Origin: Absidia repens
Lineage: Eukaryota > Mucoromycota > Mucoromycetes > Mucorales > Cunninghamellaceae
Direction: 5' to 3'
Assembly (NCBI GenBank): GCA_002105175.1
Contig: MCGE01000006.1
Coordinates: 1,860,001-1,924,000, forward strand
Length of the DNA: 64,000 nt
Each line of letters begins with the position of its first letter. Position 1 is the first letter of the stretch. Positions 22,838 to 35,223 of the stretch are shown here, piece after piece. The translations under genes and the position numbers were made by a program. The notes below the pieces were generated by a model, which searched no databases, was not told where the DNA came from, and was given only the letters and a program-made list of their open reading frames with translations.

Positions 22838-24831
22838 ATGGCCGACACAAAGTCTACAGAAAACATGACCGCGACTCGCGAAAATATTCAAAACTTGCTT
22901 GCAAACGATACCAAAGTGAAAGTGGCGGTGGTGGATACTGATGGTTTACTACGTGGTAAACTTATGCACAAGGACAAGTTCTTGCAAATCATCGACGATG
23001 GCTTTGGTAATGTAGCTTATAAAAGATGAACAAAGCGATGGTGATGGTGAAGGGCATGTTAGCTTCTTTTCCAGGCCATGTATTTTTTTTCTCTCTCTAA
23101 CCACCACCAACATTTTTTCTTTTATATATATATATGTAGGCTTTTGCTCTGTGGTATTTGGATGGGACATTCTCGACAAATTATATACAACCAAGGTGGA
23201 ATTCGGAGGTGATGAATGCCAATATCCTGATCTACTTGCCAAAGTGGACCTCAGCAGTTATCGTCGGATTCCATGGGAACACAACATCCCCTTTTTCTTG
23301 CTTTATCTTGTGCACCCTACTACCAAACAGCCATTGTATTGTTGTCCTCGTACTTGTTTGAAGGAAGCCGTGGATGATCTCAAGGAAATCGGTTATACGG
23401 CTTTGTCTGGTGTGGAATTCGAATTCTTTTGCTTTAAAGGTAAGAACGGAGGGAGAGGACAGGAGGGAAAATAGGAAAATAAAGAAAACGAAAAAAAAAA
23501 GGGACAGAGGGAGGGAGGACAAGGATCTGGGAAATATCAAAAATAAGGTTGATATGTCATCGAATCACTGACAAGTGTTATGGATTAGTGAATCCATAAA
23601 CGATATCATGATAAGGAATAATTATTTTTTTGGTACTAAAAAACTTTTTTTTCTTATATTGGGTGCGTGTGTATCTTTCCTCTCCATGTATAGAAACGGC
23701 ATCGTCGGTGGTTGAAAAGGGGCATACCAATTTATCTCCGTTGACAGTGGGCATGTGTGGCTACAGTTTATTGCGTCCTTCTCAAAATCAAGAATTCTAC
23801 TATAATGCATTTGATTGGCTCAAGGAGTTTAAGGTGGATATGGAAAGTTGGCATACGGAAACTGGTCCCGGTGTGTTTGAAGCTGCCATTGCCTACACTG
23901 AAGCCAAGGAAGCTGGCGATCGTGCGACTCTATTCAAAACGGCCATGAAACAAATCGCGCTCAAACATGGCTTCATGTCTTGCTTTATGGCCAAACCTTA
24001 TCAAGATATGCCTGGTTGCTCTGGACACATGCACTTTAGTCTCAAGAACAAGGATGGCAAGAATGCTTTTGCTATTTGGGATGATGCTGACAAGAGTCAT
24101 ATCCCTAATATGAGTATTACCATGGTGCACTTTTTGGCCGGTGTGCTTCGTGGTCTCCCAAGTATGTTGGCGATTTTGGCTCCCACAATCAATAGGTAAT
24201 ATGGGGTGATGAAGGAATGGTGCTGATGGTGGTGAAAATTGGGAAGGTGTGGCGGAAGGGGAGATTTTATTTTATATTTTCTAACCTATCTATTATATCT
24301 ACTTCATCTAGTTACAAGCGTTTGGTTGAAAACTACTGGGCTCCTGTCACTGTATCCTGGGGAATTGAAAATAGATTGGGTGCTGTACGTGTTATTGTTC
24401 CTCCCACTTCATCCAAGAGTGCTGCTCGACTTGAAATGGTAAATTTTAGAATATTTCCGCCCCTCATATAAAAAAAAAGGTTAATCATCGCTCACTTTTA
24501 TCCATATTTTTATATATAGCGTGTCGGTGGAGCTGATATTAACGCTCATCTTGCCATGGCAGCTGTATTGAAATGCGGCTACTGGGGCATCAAGACCAAG
24601 CAAGAACTTCCTGTGGATGCTATGGAGGGATCCTACCAACCTCAAGGCCAACGATTATCTCGCACATTACAAGAGGCAGTGCATGTCATGGAAGCCGAAG
24701 GATCGGTGGCTCGTACTGTAATGGGTGATGATTTTGTCAACCACTTTACAAAAACTAGACAACACGAATGGAACCTTTGGCAGAATGCTGTGACGGATTA
24801 TGAACGTAAAAGGTACATGGAATTAGTTTAG
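22838..24831 (+). CDS. GSI-type glutamine synthetase-like enzyme
   Basis: Exons are 22838-23006, 23140-23439, 23694-24195, 24312-24438 and 24520-24831, giving 469 residues. The beta-grasp domain includes VAVVDTDGLLRGKLMHKDKF. The catalytic domain shows GVEFEFF (metal ligand), PGVFEAA, the GCSGHMHFSLKN loop (ammonium/ATP site) and ENRLGAVRVIVP. This length and order match the bacterial-like GSI branch (the PuuA, lengsin and FluG C-terminal relatives) rather than the ~360-residue GSII that fungi normally use for nitrogen assimilation. It probably ligates glutamate to ammonia or an amine; the substrate is open. A 3' AATAAA is at 24983-24988. Confidence 0.9.
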
Positions 24832-24864
24832 ATAGTTTGGTTAGTTAGTTATTTAGTTAGTGTA

Positions 24865-24905
<41 letters not shown>

Positions 24906-26375
24906 TTATTGATGGTGATGATGATGATGGGACGCTGTATCATGATTGTTTTAGAAATGAATCACATGTTATGTTTTTTTTTAATAAAAGACCTGTCTTT
25001 TGATCAATGCTGAATATGTTGTGTTGACTGTATGAAAAAAAGGGCGTTGGTGATGGTGATGATATATTTTTTGTTTGATGATGTCTAGTGTCGTACATCA
25101 GTGTGGTATGTAACTTGAAAAAGTTTCGAAAATCAAACCCCGTTACCCCACATTCCACATTTCACACAAAACAAAATGGCCACATTTTCACATCAAATAA
25201 ACAAACAATTCAAAACAACGTTTTTCTTCTTTTTCAGTATGTATACAAAGTTTTAATTTTTTATTAGCGTATTTTGTTATATGAATAAAGGAAAAAAAAT
25301 ATATGGATGATGATAATGATAATAATAACAATAATGGATATGAGCTTGCTATTTGGATTTTAGCAGGCTACAAGATTTGCGGTTATGTCCATACTATAAA
25401 GATGTCAAAAATAAAAGATTGAGTAACCCTAGATGAAAATCATCCGAGATGGTAGGTACTGATGATGAATACTTTACCTGTCCACAATGATCACTGGTTT
25501 TTTTTTTGGTTTTTTTTTGTCAACGTAAAAAAGATAAAACTTGGCTTATGAGTACTGTATTTGATGAAGAGTATTATTATTAGTTTTTACCATTGACCGC
25601 CTGATAGATTTGCAGGTCGAACATCATTGACAGGAAAAGCGATCGAAGGTGAGATCATTCTATAAATGTTTCTGTAGTGAGATGTTCTATGAAATAGTTG
25701 ATGAATGCTGATGAAGAAAGAGTGGTGTTAACTGATTTTTCCCGGGAAAAAATGGTAGGCCGTTTTGGTATAAGAAAAAATAATAATAATACAAAAAGAA
25801 GAAAAGAAAACAAGAGAAAAAGAAGAAAAAAAAAAAAAGAGCAAGAAATAGCAGTTTGTGGCGTTAGAGAAAAGATTCTTTTTGATCTGATATCGTCCGT
25901 ACACACACAAAGTGCGCCAAAAGTACTTTGGGTTTTAATCTCAGCACTTCAATTTTGAAACAAATGAATGGATTAAGGGATGCCGCCGTCCTGATGTTTC
26001 CAACTGTAGAAAAAAAAAAGGAACAGGACAATAATGCCGCAATAAGAAGATGAAACGGCTGTTAGTGTTTTATTTGTTTTGTTTATCGTTTCTCTGGCCT
26101 TTCCTCTTTTTCCTCCCCACTTTTTTAAGCCAACCCTAAAAAAGGTTCTCAAAAAAACCGGACAGCGATCTTCACGCCAACAAAAAAAAAAAAAAAAAAA
26201 AGTTGATCAATGGAAAACTTCAAACGCCGCTCTTTTTTTCTTTTCGGTCGGTGCGCCCTCGCTACATTTCTTTCGCTTCTACTTACACCCATTGCCCATT
26301 TATTAGCATATTTAAACTTATAGAGCGACATTCCCACTAATAAATATACGTCTTACCACTCACTTTCTATATAAT
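24832..26375. other. Intergenic region
   Basis: It holds the GS-like 3' UTR (TTA/ATT run at about 24868-24910, AATAAA at 24983), then AT-rich DNA with purine-rich A/G runs near 25790-25850 and the promoter of the transporter gene. No gene is supported. Confidence 0.55.
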
Positions 26376-28737
26376 ATGGAAACACAGACGCACGCCGAAA
26401 AACAACAATACCTGGAGGACGAACGAAGCTATGTGGCCAAAATGGATAAGCGACTACTACTATTTGCAATGCTTGGAAATATGGTCAAGACTTTGGACAA
26501 TTCAAATCTAGGTAAGAAAAAGTAATGAAAAAAAATAGAACGTGTGAGCGTGTGTGTGTGTGTGTGTCAGAACTCGTGTGCGAGATCAAAAAGGAGGAAG
26601 GGTTGCACTCAGGGGTCATACTGACAAAATTTTTCCATTCGATCGATCTTATAGGTAGTGCCTTTATCAGCGGTATGGAAGAAGAGCTGGAAATCACCGG
26701 CAAACAATACAATTGGATGGGGGTACTGTTTATGATTGGCTATTTATCGTAAGCATTGTATAGTATATATGACAGTGAATGCGACAATCATACTGATAGG
26801 TCTACTTCATCCTTGATGTTGAATTCAGAATGCAAATCCCGTCCAACATTCTACTATCAAAATGTCGACCTTCTCTTTATTTACCATTATTGGAATCCCT
26901 ATGGTGTATTCTGACGATATCGATGGCTTTTGTGAAATCGGTCAAAGCTGTTTATGTTATCCGATTTTGCTTGGGTTTAGCCGAGTCCGGGTTTTACCCA
27001 GGGGTAAGTGATACTATATTATGATGGCATCGGAGGGGACAACTGATTCAATCTATTTTTCTTTTATAGATTGTATTCTTACTCGGCACTTGGTATACGA
27101 AAAAGGAGCTGGGAAAAAGGATGGCTTTATTGAATTTATGTGGCGCTTTAGGTACTGGTTTATCTGGCGTGGTTCAAGCCGTCATGCTCAAAACGATGGA
27201 TGGCGTGTGGGGTATTAGCGGGTAAATGGCATTAGGAGGGAGTATATATATATATATATATATATACGTGTGCGTGTGTGTGTGGATCGTGGTTTTAATT
27301 GGTTTATTTGATAATAGGTGGAGATGGATGTTTTTATTTGATGCGCTAGTGACATCCGCCCTGGCTTGGTTTGGCTACAGTTATTTACCTGACTATCCAA
27401 CAACAACTCTATGGCTTAGCAAATCCGTGAGTAGATATGATATCTTAATTATAATGTACAAAATTGGGTGTATTCTTTTGTATCTGATCTATTGCGGTAT
27501 ATATATATATATATCTATATCTATATATTAGGAAGTGGCGATTGCAATTCAGCGTGGAACTGGCTTGGATTCGAGGGAGATAAAAAAAGAAGACACAAGT
27601 CGTTGGAACAAATTAAAGACGTTGGCCGGAAACAAGTATATTTATCCGTTTATCTGCGGTTGGGCTTCGCTTCATGTTGCTTTGGGAGCCTGTCATGTGC
27701 TGGGTATTACGGCAAAGAAATCGGGCTATGATGCAGTTACTGCCAATCTATTGACTACTGTAAGTTTTGCAATCATCAAAGAAACCCTTCCCCCTCAAAA
27801 AAAAAGAGACGGACATATTCAATCAAACACGTCTGTACTATATTTTTAGCCTGATACTTTGATTACTATGGTCACTAGTCTATGCAATGGATTTATCGGT
27901 GATCGTTTACAATCAAGAATATGGTGCCTATTAGTGCCTGCCTCATTTGGACTACTTGGATGCATGCAAGTTCCCTAGTCGGATATGATGCTGATTATGC
28001 ATCTCAGTCAACTGCTAACTCTTTTTATTGTTATTATTACTACTAGACTTCTTTCTGCCTTTGTTCAACCGTTTGCATTCCTATATTTTGCGTTCGTTAT
28101 CACCCATGCTGGGCTTGGATCCACTACATCGGTTAGTCTTTTTTTTTCAGAAATACACACATGTGGTGATAAGAGATGAACAGCAGTGACATGAAATGAA
28201 CTTTTTTTTTTACTCTATTTTAGGTGGTAATGACTTGGGCTAGCGAGATCATCACATCCAACATGGAACTTCGGGCCATGTCAATTGCTGCTATGAACAC
28301 ATTCTCTTCCTTGATGTGGACTTGGACACCCCTGATACTTTGGCCCGTAACAGGTATGATACTGATGATAGAGTAATATGTGACAGTGTGATTAATCACC
28401 GGATGGTGTTTATTTATTATTGTTATTATTATTACATATAGATGCGCCTCAATATTGTAAGTAGATGAAGAAAAAAAATAAGATGATGATGAATTGAGCA
28501 GCTAATTTAGGAAGTTTTTTGGTAGATTATGGATTTCGGGCGTCGGTACTAGCAGTGATCATATTTTTATTATCGATGGTGTCGGTATATTATATGTCTG
28601 AAAATGAACGTCGCAAGGGAAGATATAATCGGGTGTTATTGGAGGAACCATCATTGGAAGACGAGCAAAACACAATGGCGTTGACGCATTTGCCTCCTCT
28701 AGTTCAACGTGGGACCAATGAAAAATCATCACAATAA
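26376..28737 (+). CDS. MFS transporter, anion/allantoate-permease (Dal5-like) family
   Basis: Eleven exons are inferred: 26376-26511, 26655-26748, 26829-27003, 27070-27221, 27318-27426, 27532-27759, 27850-27965, 28047-28131, 28224-28353, 28442-28456 and 28502-28737, giving 491 residues. The N-terminus (VAKMDKRLLLFAMLGNMVKTLDNSNL) and the TM4-5 region (RFCLGLAESGFYPGIVFLLG, then TWYTKKELGKRMAL) are typical of the fungal ACS family, whose members carry allantoate, nicotinate, pantothenate and other organic anions. Twelve spans can be traced. Intron 7 has a GC donor (AT|GCAAGT), and exon 10 is a 15-base microexon. The stop lies in CAATAAAG. The exact substrate cannot be assigned. Confidence 0.85.
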
Positions 28738-31466
28738 AGCTTTGGACTTGACCTTCTTATATCCTTTTTTATTTATTAAACATGTCGGCCAGATGGGGAG
28801 GAGGGGCGGGGTACGTGGTGGGAGGGATTTATACATACAAGGTGTGGTATATATATTTGTGGATTGAATGGAAAAAAGCGATTAAACAGGAACTTTTCGA
28901 TCCTTGACAGTCTTTGTGTATAGCTATTCATGTTGACATTGAAGGTAAAATTTAGAAACGACAAATGATATCGATAATTTAGAACTCTGATCCTCATTTT
29001 CTGCTTTGTTTTTTAGTTTTGTTAGGATCGCTATTCATGTCTTCTTCACAATGTAGAATGGGTCTTATGCTGAAGTGCAATAATCTGTCAAGTCACTCAT
29101 AATCCACCCCCCCCTCCAGTTTAGCTTATCATTAGAAATTATTTTCTATCAGCTTCATATTCAATATTCATTGCATCTCTCTCATAGCTTATATTTATTA
29201 TCCCACTTACATTTTTACCACCTTTCCACTTTTTATACTGCACATCGTCTCACCATCACTATTCTACTTACACTTTGTTGAAATAAATTATTCTCTAAAC
29301 TTCAAAAGATATGTCTCTGCCTTTTCCTTTTTTTTTTTAAAAAGAAAAAAAAACCGTTTAGCGAATCACATAGATCATTAGAATAGAGCTTCCATATTTC
29401 TGATAGGGTTATTTAAATAAAATAAACCTTTAGCCAGAACATCGTCACTTTTTACAGAAACATGGCTATCTTTGATAGTAGGTTATCTAACACTACCAAT
29501 CAATTCCTAGGGAACGGGAAAAGTAGTCATAGTGCGTGAACTAGAGAGCAAATGTTTACAAAAAAGCTATGATAGCGACATTGTTTATTATATGATGGGT
29601 AGGACAATGTTTACTTGATTAACAAAAAAACAAATTTTATTGATGCGTATTGGTAGATACTAAAACTAGAGACGAGAAATTTACTGTAACAAAGGGTTCA
29701 ATAAAAGGATCTACTGGAAGAGGCATGCGGAAGGGGAGGGGGCCATAAAGTGAAATCTGAAGAACGGCAAACAGAATCTAAAGCGACAATTATAAATTGG
29801 AAGCTAATGCACACTGTATAATTTACAAGAAAAACGAAAGGGAGGTCTATTATTAACGCACAATAACCGTCAACACTAATCAAAATGAGTGATGGTAGTA
29901 AAAAAAAGGAATCTATTGTACAAGACATGACAGAGAGTAATGGGATATTCTTCATTGGGAGTATATAAAAAAAGAGACATATTTTGTTGAAGCAACTATA
30001 TGTTTTATTGAAGGAGAGACATATTGTTGATGCAAGATCCCACTAAATTAACTAATGAAGCCAACTAATGGTGGTCCAAAATCTTGAATCCAAAATGGAA
30101 GGGTTTCCCCATGCATCTCGTAATCCCTGATTAGAAAATGCTTTTAAACTAGTCCTGATACTAATCTAAGTCCACCATAGCTCCCAAAAAGCTAAATGGT
30201 GAAGAAAAAATGAAGAGGAAAAAGAAAGAGTGACAAAAAAAAAAAAAAAAAAAAAAAAAAAACTTGGGGGAGTAAATAAAAATTCACGTGGGCGGGAGTT
30301 GAAAACATTTTTTTGTGGTTTTTTCATCGTCAGTTGATCTCTTCTCATGACAGTAGCCGCTACCATTCAACAATTCCTGCACCATTGCTCACTTCCTTTG
30401 CTGTCTTTGCAGTCAAGATAATTATATTGACCAAGTTTAGTTAATACCTTTATGTTGGTATAATTTATCAGTCACAGTAGGATAGCTTCCCCTCATTGAT
30501 TGGACTATCTTAACGTATTTGACGCTAGGTGTATTCTACAACAAAGATGCCCTCACTTCCGCACATTCCACACGCCACACACACTTCCTAATCGCCTCAC
30601 TTTAAAATATGTGTCGTAGTATTATTGTTATGCCGGTTTAATTTAATTGTTATCGTTTCTAGAACTGAATAAAATATGTCTTGTCTTTTTGCATCTATGA
30701 CGTCTCTCACACGCTTAGTTTGTCTATCTTAATGGGTGCGGTCACTTTATACAGTACTATAAAATGCTTGTGCTGTAGAAGAAGAAGAAAAGTTGGTGCG
30801 TGTTTGCAAAAAAAAAAAAAAAAAGGTTAGGCAAGAGGCAACACTGGTCAACCCTCGTAGTCCACTTCCCGTCCAATGTATTAGGTTTCTAATATTGATT
30901 GGCATTTAGTTTACCCACATAGCATTCTCTTTTTTGTTGTTGTTGGTAAACGCTTAACTCTTGATCCCTTAGTCAAAACCTGCCAACTTCAAATACATAA
31001 GTCAGTTATATATATATCAGTAACATCCTTCATAGTCTCCGTGAGACGGATTTTTTTTTTTAACACTCCTGCCAAGAAGCAACGTCCCTAGTTGTTGAGC
31101 TCAATTCATATTTTCTGAGTGTAATTTATTATCATAGAGAAGATCTACAACTATCATTCAACATGATGCATCATCCATTATTCATTAGACCATTTTTAAT
31201 CATAGTCAAGCAATCTCTTTTCCATTTTCACACCACATGAGCAATACAAGTTTCATAAAGTTTTTATAGTATTCGGTAAAACATCAAAGGTTTTATTAAG
31301 AAAAAAAAAAAAAAAGGAAATCGATCAATTGTAAACTACATAACGCTACGATATACTAAAGCGAAAATCAATGGGGATACTATACTACTAAATGATTGAT
31401 AGGGGATGATATATACATGGTAAGTAGAAGTAACAAAGAGAGACAGAGCGCGAGAGTAATAGGTCT
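28738..31466. other. Repeat-rich intergenic region
   Basis: It holds the tail of the transporter gene, diverged sequence at about 29510-29700 related to 2980-3240, repeat copy C at 29908-30306, A runs near 30238-30262 and 30809-30824, and the Tfb3 3' end. A 73-codon minus-strand frame at 28776-28997 is open but not supported as a gene. Confidence 0.55.
29908..30306 (+). repeat. Dispersed repeat family, copy C
   Basis: It has the same block order as copy A: GGAATCTATTGTACAAGACA, the CATTG/GGGAT block, GACATATTTTGTTGAAGC, GCCAACTAATGGTGGTCC, GAATCCAAAATGGAAGGG, TTTCCCCATGCATCTCG, TAATCCCTGA, then CTAAGTCCACCATAG, and it ends at CACGTGGGCGGGAGTTGAAAA. About 20 bases of a second ATTTTATTGAAGG unit are inserted in the left part. 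Confidence 0.8.
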
Positions 31467-33036
31467 TCATGATTCTTGAATAGTGAGACAGTCCAAACCA
31501 GAGAAGGCATCATTGAAGGCACGTTGATGAGCATATCTAGCTGCGTAACCCCCAGCACGAGCCGTTTTGTTGTTGGTTAGGTAATCCGTCGATCTATCAG
31601 AACCCAAAAAAGAAAAGGAAAAATGAATCACGCCATGTACACATATGGCACTTTGCCTTTTTATGTGTGTATATAATCACTTACGGATCAACATAATCAG
31701 ATCGGACCACAAATCCAGATGGGTAGGTATAACGTAAATCAAATGGATCGAAGTTTTGGGCTTCAGAATTTCTAGCGTCCGCGTCCGTATCCATGGCCGA
31801 AGTGATCCATGAGGGCATTGTCAATCGTCCAGATGGTGATGATGTGTTTTGAGGTGAATCTGTTTGTTGTCTTAATGCTGATGATCGTTTGAGGGCGGCA
31901 GATTGTCGCGTTGCAAGGACGGCTTGAGCTGATTTGTTGGTGGACGCCTACATAAAAATAAAACAAAAAAACAACAACCAGTAGCATTAATAAACCCATT
32001 TCATTTTCTTCTTCTTCTTCTATATGTCCATTTACCAATTCCTTGATTAAGTCGGTCTTTTCCTGTTCCTTTTGTCGTCGTTCATCTTCGAGTTGTTGCA
32101 TATATTCTTCTCGTCGATGTTCTTTTTCTTGCTTTTGCAGTTCTTCCTGGTATGATTGGAATCGATTTTCATTCGCCTAAAAAAAAAAAAAAAATAGGAA
32201 GGCGACATGATTAGACTCTAGCCATCTATATCCTTCCTCACCACGAATTTACCATTCTTGCTTGATTGGCTGCTATACTATCTTTGTTTTCCATTTCGTA
32301 TGCGTTGATCTTTGCTTCCGTCTCGGCGACATCAACATCATTCATCAAATTGAATGCTAGAAATCAGAATAAAAAGTTAAACGGTGAGTAACCTTTGCAA
32401 GACGAGGTGATTGGTAAATTATCACTTACTAATATCTTCCACTTCTTCCAAGAAATCATTGTATAGGCGTAAACTTGGGAAGTCTTCTGGTCGTTTGTTG
32501 AATCTAGACAACGGAAGCAAGAAGTCAGTATCTTTTCGTATGCTTCAAATCCAAGGATGTATCGGTATATGTTATTTCACTTACACTTTGGCGACACGTT
32601 TTCTTATCCTAACTTCCTTTTCTACAGCAAGATCTTCAAAGATTTGAGACATGAACTGGTTTCTTCGCAGCACCAAATGACACATTGGACATGGCGCAGG
32701 ACCAGAGCCGAAGAGTCGATCAATACATGATTCGCACCTAGTCGACGGTAAGTTAAAACAAATGTCAAAATCAATCGTGTACAAAAGTAAAATAGAAGGT
32801 TTACTTACATTTTGTGGAAGCAAGGGGACACCAAGAGCTTCAAGTTGGGTGTCAGGTATTTGTCACTTTTGCAAACAGGACACTGCGCATCCTCTTCCTA
32901 TAAACAATTTAGTTAGTTGATGTTTTTTTTTTCCTACTTTTATTATGTGAACGGGGATTGCGCTACTTACTTGATAGGATACTACAGAAGATCCAGTTCT
33001 CCCAATCATAAGAGTTTGGCTGCGAAGTGTCGTCAT
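31467..33036 (-). CDS. TFB3: TFIIH/CAK assembly subunit Tfb3 (MAT1)
   Basis: Eight exons are 33036-32971, 32897-32809, 32737-32585, 32503-32430, 32356-32253, 32176-32036, 31947-31685 and 31593-31467, giving 338 residues. A C3HC4 RING is complete: Cys28, Cys31, Cys48, His50, Cys53, Cys56, Cys68 and Cys71 ([25 protein letters not shown]). The MAT1 core with a long charged coiled coil follows (about 100-220). The C-terminal hydrophobic region ([39 protein letters not shown]) is the part that binds and activates the Cdk7/cyclin H pair. It acts in the nucleus in transcription initiation and repair. It diverges from SEC65 with 240 bases between starts. Confidence 0.95.
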
Positions 33037-33276
33037 TTAATGAATGAAGAAAAAGAGAGATAGAACAATAAAAAACAAATACAATAATAGCGCAAGAACA
33101 AAAATCTTATAAATTCTTTCAGCGTGCTGGCCGAACTTGCTAGCATATCACGACCAATCAGGATTATTTTAAATATTTAAATGCCCGCCCGCCAACACAA
33201 CACTTCGAAAATCAAAACAGAATCTCATTGCTTTCATTTTTTTTTTTTTTTCACCACAAACCTTTTTTTATACATC

Positions 33277-34437
33277 ATGTCGATGCTCAACAATCTAAAA
33301 AAGAATGCGCACAATCCTGTGTTTATGGATGAAGACGATGATATTGATAATATGGATTTCCCTTTACCAACTGGCAATGACAATGCTGGTCCTTCATCTT
33401 CGCGAGGACAGCCACAACAACCACAAGGCATGCCCGATATGAATGAACTCCAACGCATGATGCAACAGTTACAAGGTGGTGGCGGTGGTGGTGGAATGCC
33501 AGATATGTCAGCGATGGCTAATATGGCAAAGAGTATGGGTATGGGCGGTATGGGCGGCATGGGCGGCATGGGTGGTATGCCTGGTATGCCTTCTCCTTCA
33601 GCTGCTGCTTCCGTTCCCTCGCATGTCACTGTAGCTTCTGGTCCCAATGGTGTCCAGCGATTAGACCCCTCTGAATACAAAGAGTAAGTCAACAAAAGAA
33701 CCCCCCCTTCCTCACCAAAATGCCGTTTTACTTTTACTAACTTTATGTATCATTGATTAGCTGGGTTTGTGTTTATCCTTGTTATATTGATGCCGATAAA
33801 TCAGTTAATGAAGGTCGAAAGATTGTCAAGGAAAAGGCGGTCAAGAATCCTCACGCTTACCATATGGCGGTAGCAGTGCAACAACTTGGCTTGACTGTCG
33901 TTTATGAAGTAAGTAACATCATATATATATGGGGTCTGTTTCATGTTTTCTTATTCTGTATTTTCTTATTGTGTATAGGGTAAACGCCATCCTCGCGATT
34001 GGGCAAATCCTGGTCGTGTCCGTGTACAGTTGAAAACCAAGAACAGCAACTTCTTTATCAACAATCAAATCACCACAAGTAAGTTTCATAGAAGAAGGGG
34101 AATAAGAAATCAGTGTGGACCTATTGTATCATTATCAACCCAATACCACCCACAGGCATATATACTAAACTTTGATGCTGTCTTTGTTGCTATAGGAAAA
34201 CAATTATTCCATGCTATTGCTGAACGATTGCCCGAAGCTCGCAAGAACAATGAAGTGCCTAAACATGTGATCTCTCCTATGACGACGTTGGCCGAAGTGG
34301 AAGCTCTGGCGGATGAACAGCGTAAAGCCCAAGGTCTCCCTACGTTGGCGGAAATGAATGCTCAAGCTGCCGCTCAACAACAACCGGTTAAGCCTGCCGC
34401 TCCCAAGAAACAAAAAGTCAAGTATGTCCGTGGATAG
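33277..34437 (+). CDS. SEC65: Signal recognition particle subunit SRP19/Sec65
   Basis: Exons are 33277-33683, 33761-33908, 33979-34078 and 34196-34437, giving 298 residues. An N-terminal extension of about 130 residues is Gln-, Gly- and Met-rich, with [10 protein letters not shown] repeats. The SRP19 domain begins at about residue 137 ([20 protein letters not shown], then [19 protein letters not shown], then [19 protein letters not shown]), which contacts the SRP RNA tetraloops and helps Srp54 load. The C-terminal tail is Lys-rich. It is larger than human SRP19 (about 144 residues) but similar to yeast Sec65. Confidence 0.95.
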
Positions 34438-35223
34438 ATTATTGAATTACTCTATACTTTAGCTACATTATTTTATAGTTGGGTTTTTATTTATTATTTT
34501 GGTTGGTCATTGTTTTATCTGTTTTGTATTTATTATTTTGAAATATGGATCTGTATAGTACGAAAGTGCGCCTTTTTTTATATATTTACTTTATCGTAGG
34601 ATAGGGTTTCTAGTTATTCAATATACACTTAGCATGATATCAAATCACCCAATAAAAACCTTATTGTTCCATTCATATGAATTTCTTTATGTATACATAT
34701 ATTGTTAATATACTACATACCAAACACTTTTTTTTTTATCAATCGGATTGTTGATACTCATATCCATTCAAATAGGACCATTTTTTAAATGCATGTACTA
34801 CTCCATTCGAATGAAACTTTTTTTTTTTCACATATTGTTAACACACCACATATACATTCAATAAACACTTTTTTTAAACATACGTATTCTTGATCCCTAT
34901 ATATCGATTCAACTAAGTCTTTTTTTTTTTTTTTGTAATACCCGTATTGCTGACCCTGTTTCCCACCATTCAAATGAAATCACAGCAAATGTTTGTTGAT
35001 CACGCCCTATTCACTAAGACCACCTTTCTGATGTTTGTTGATACCATCCACTCCATAATCACCACAATTCGCTTTGTCCAAGAAGTTTGTAAAAAAAAAA
35101 AAGAGATCATATTTATTATCATTGATTGAATAAAAGTGTACATAACTATATATAAAGTCTAACAATAAAAGAGGGAATATAACAATCGCTAAACTACCAA
35201 TGCAAGTATACTACTTTGATAAA
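34438..35223. other. Intergenic region, convergent tails
   Basis: It holds the SEC65 3' UTR, then three loosely repeated blocks of about 80-90 bases, each with a T run followed by words such as CATATTGTTAA or GATACTCATAT and CATTCAAATGAA (about 34720-34990), then the SUGCT 3' end. No gene is seen. Confidence 0.55.

Noticed and set aside
28776..28997. 73-codon minus-strand frame starting with ATG and ending just before AATAAATAAA
   Set aside because: It lies in the convergent tail of the transporter gene, is AT-driven in its first half, and has no recognisable motif. It is open but not enough for a call.
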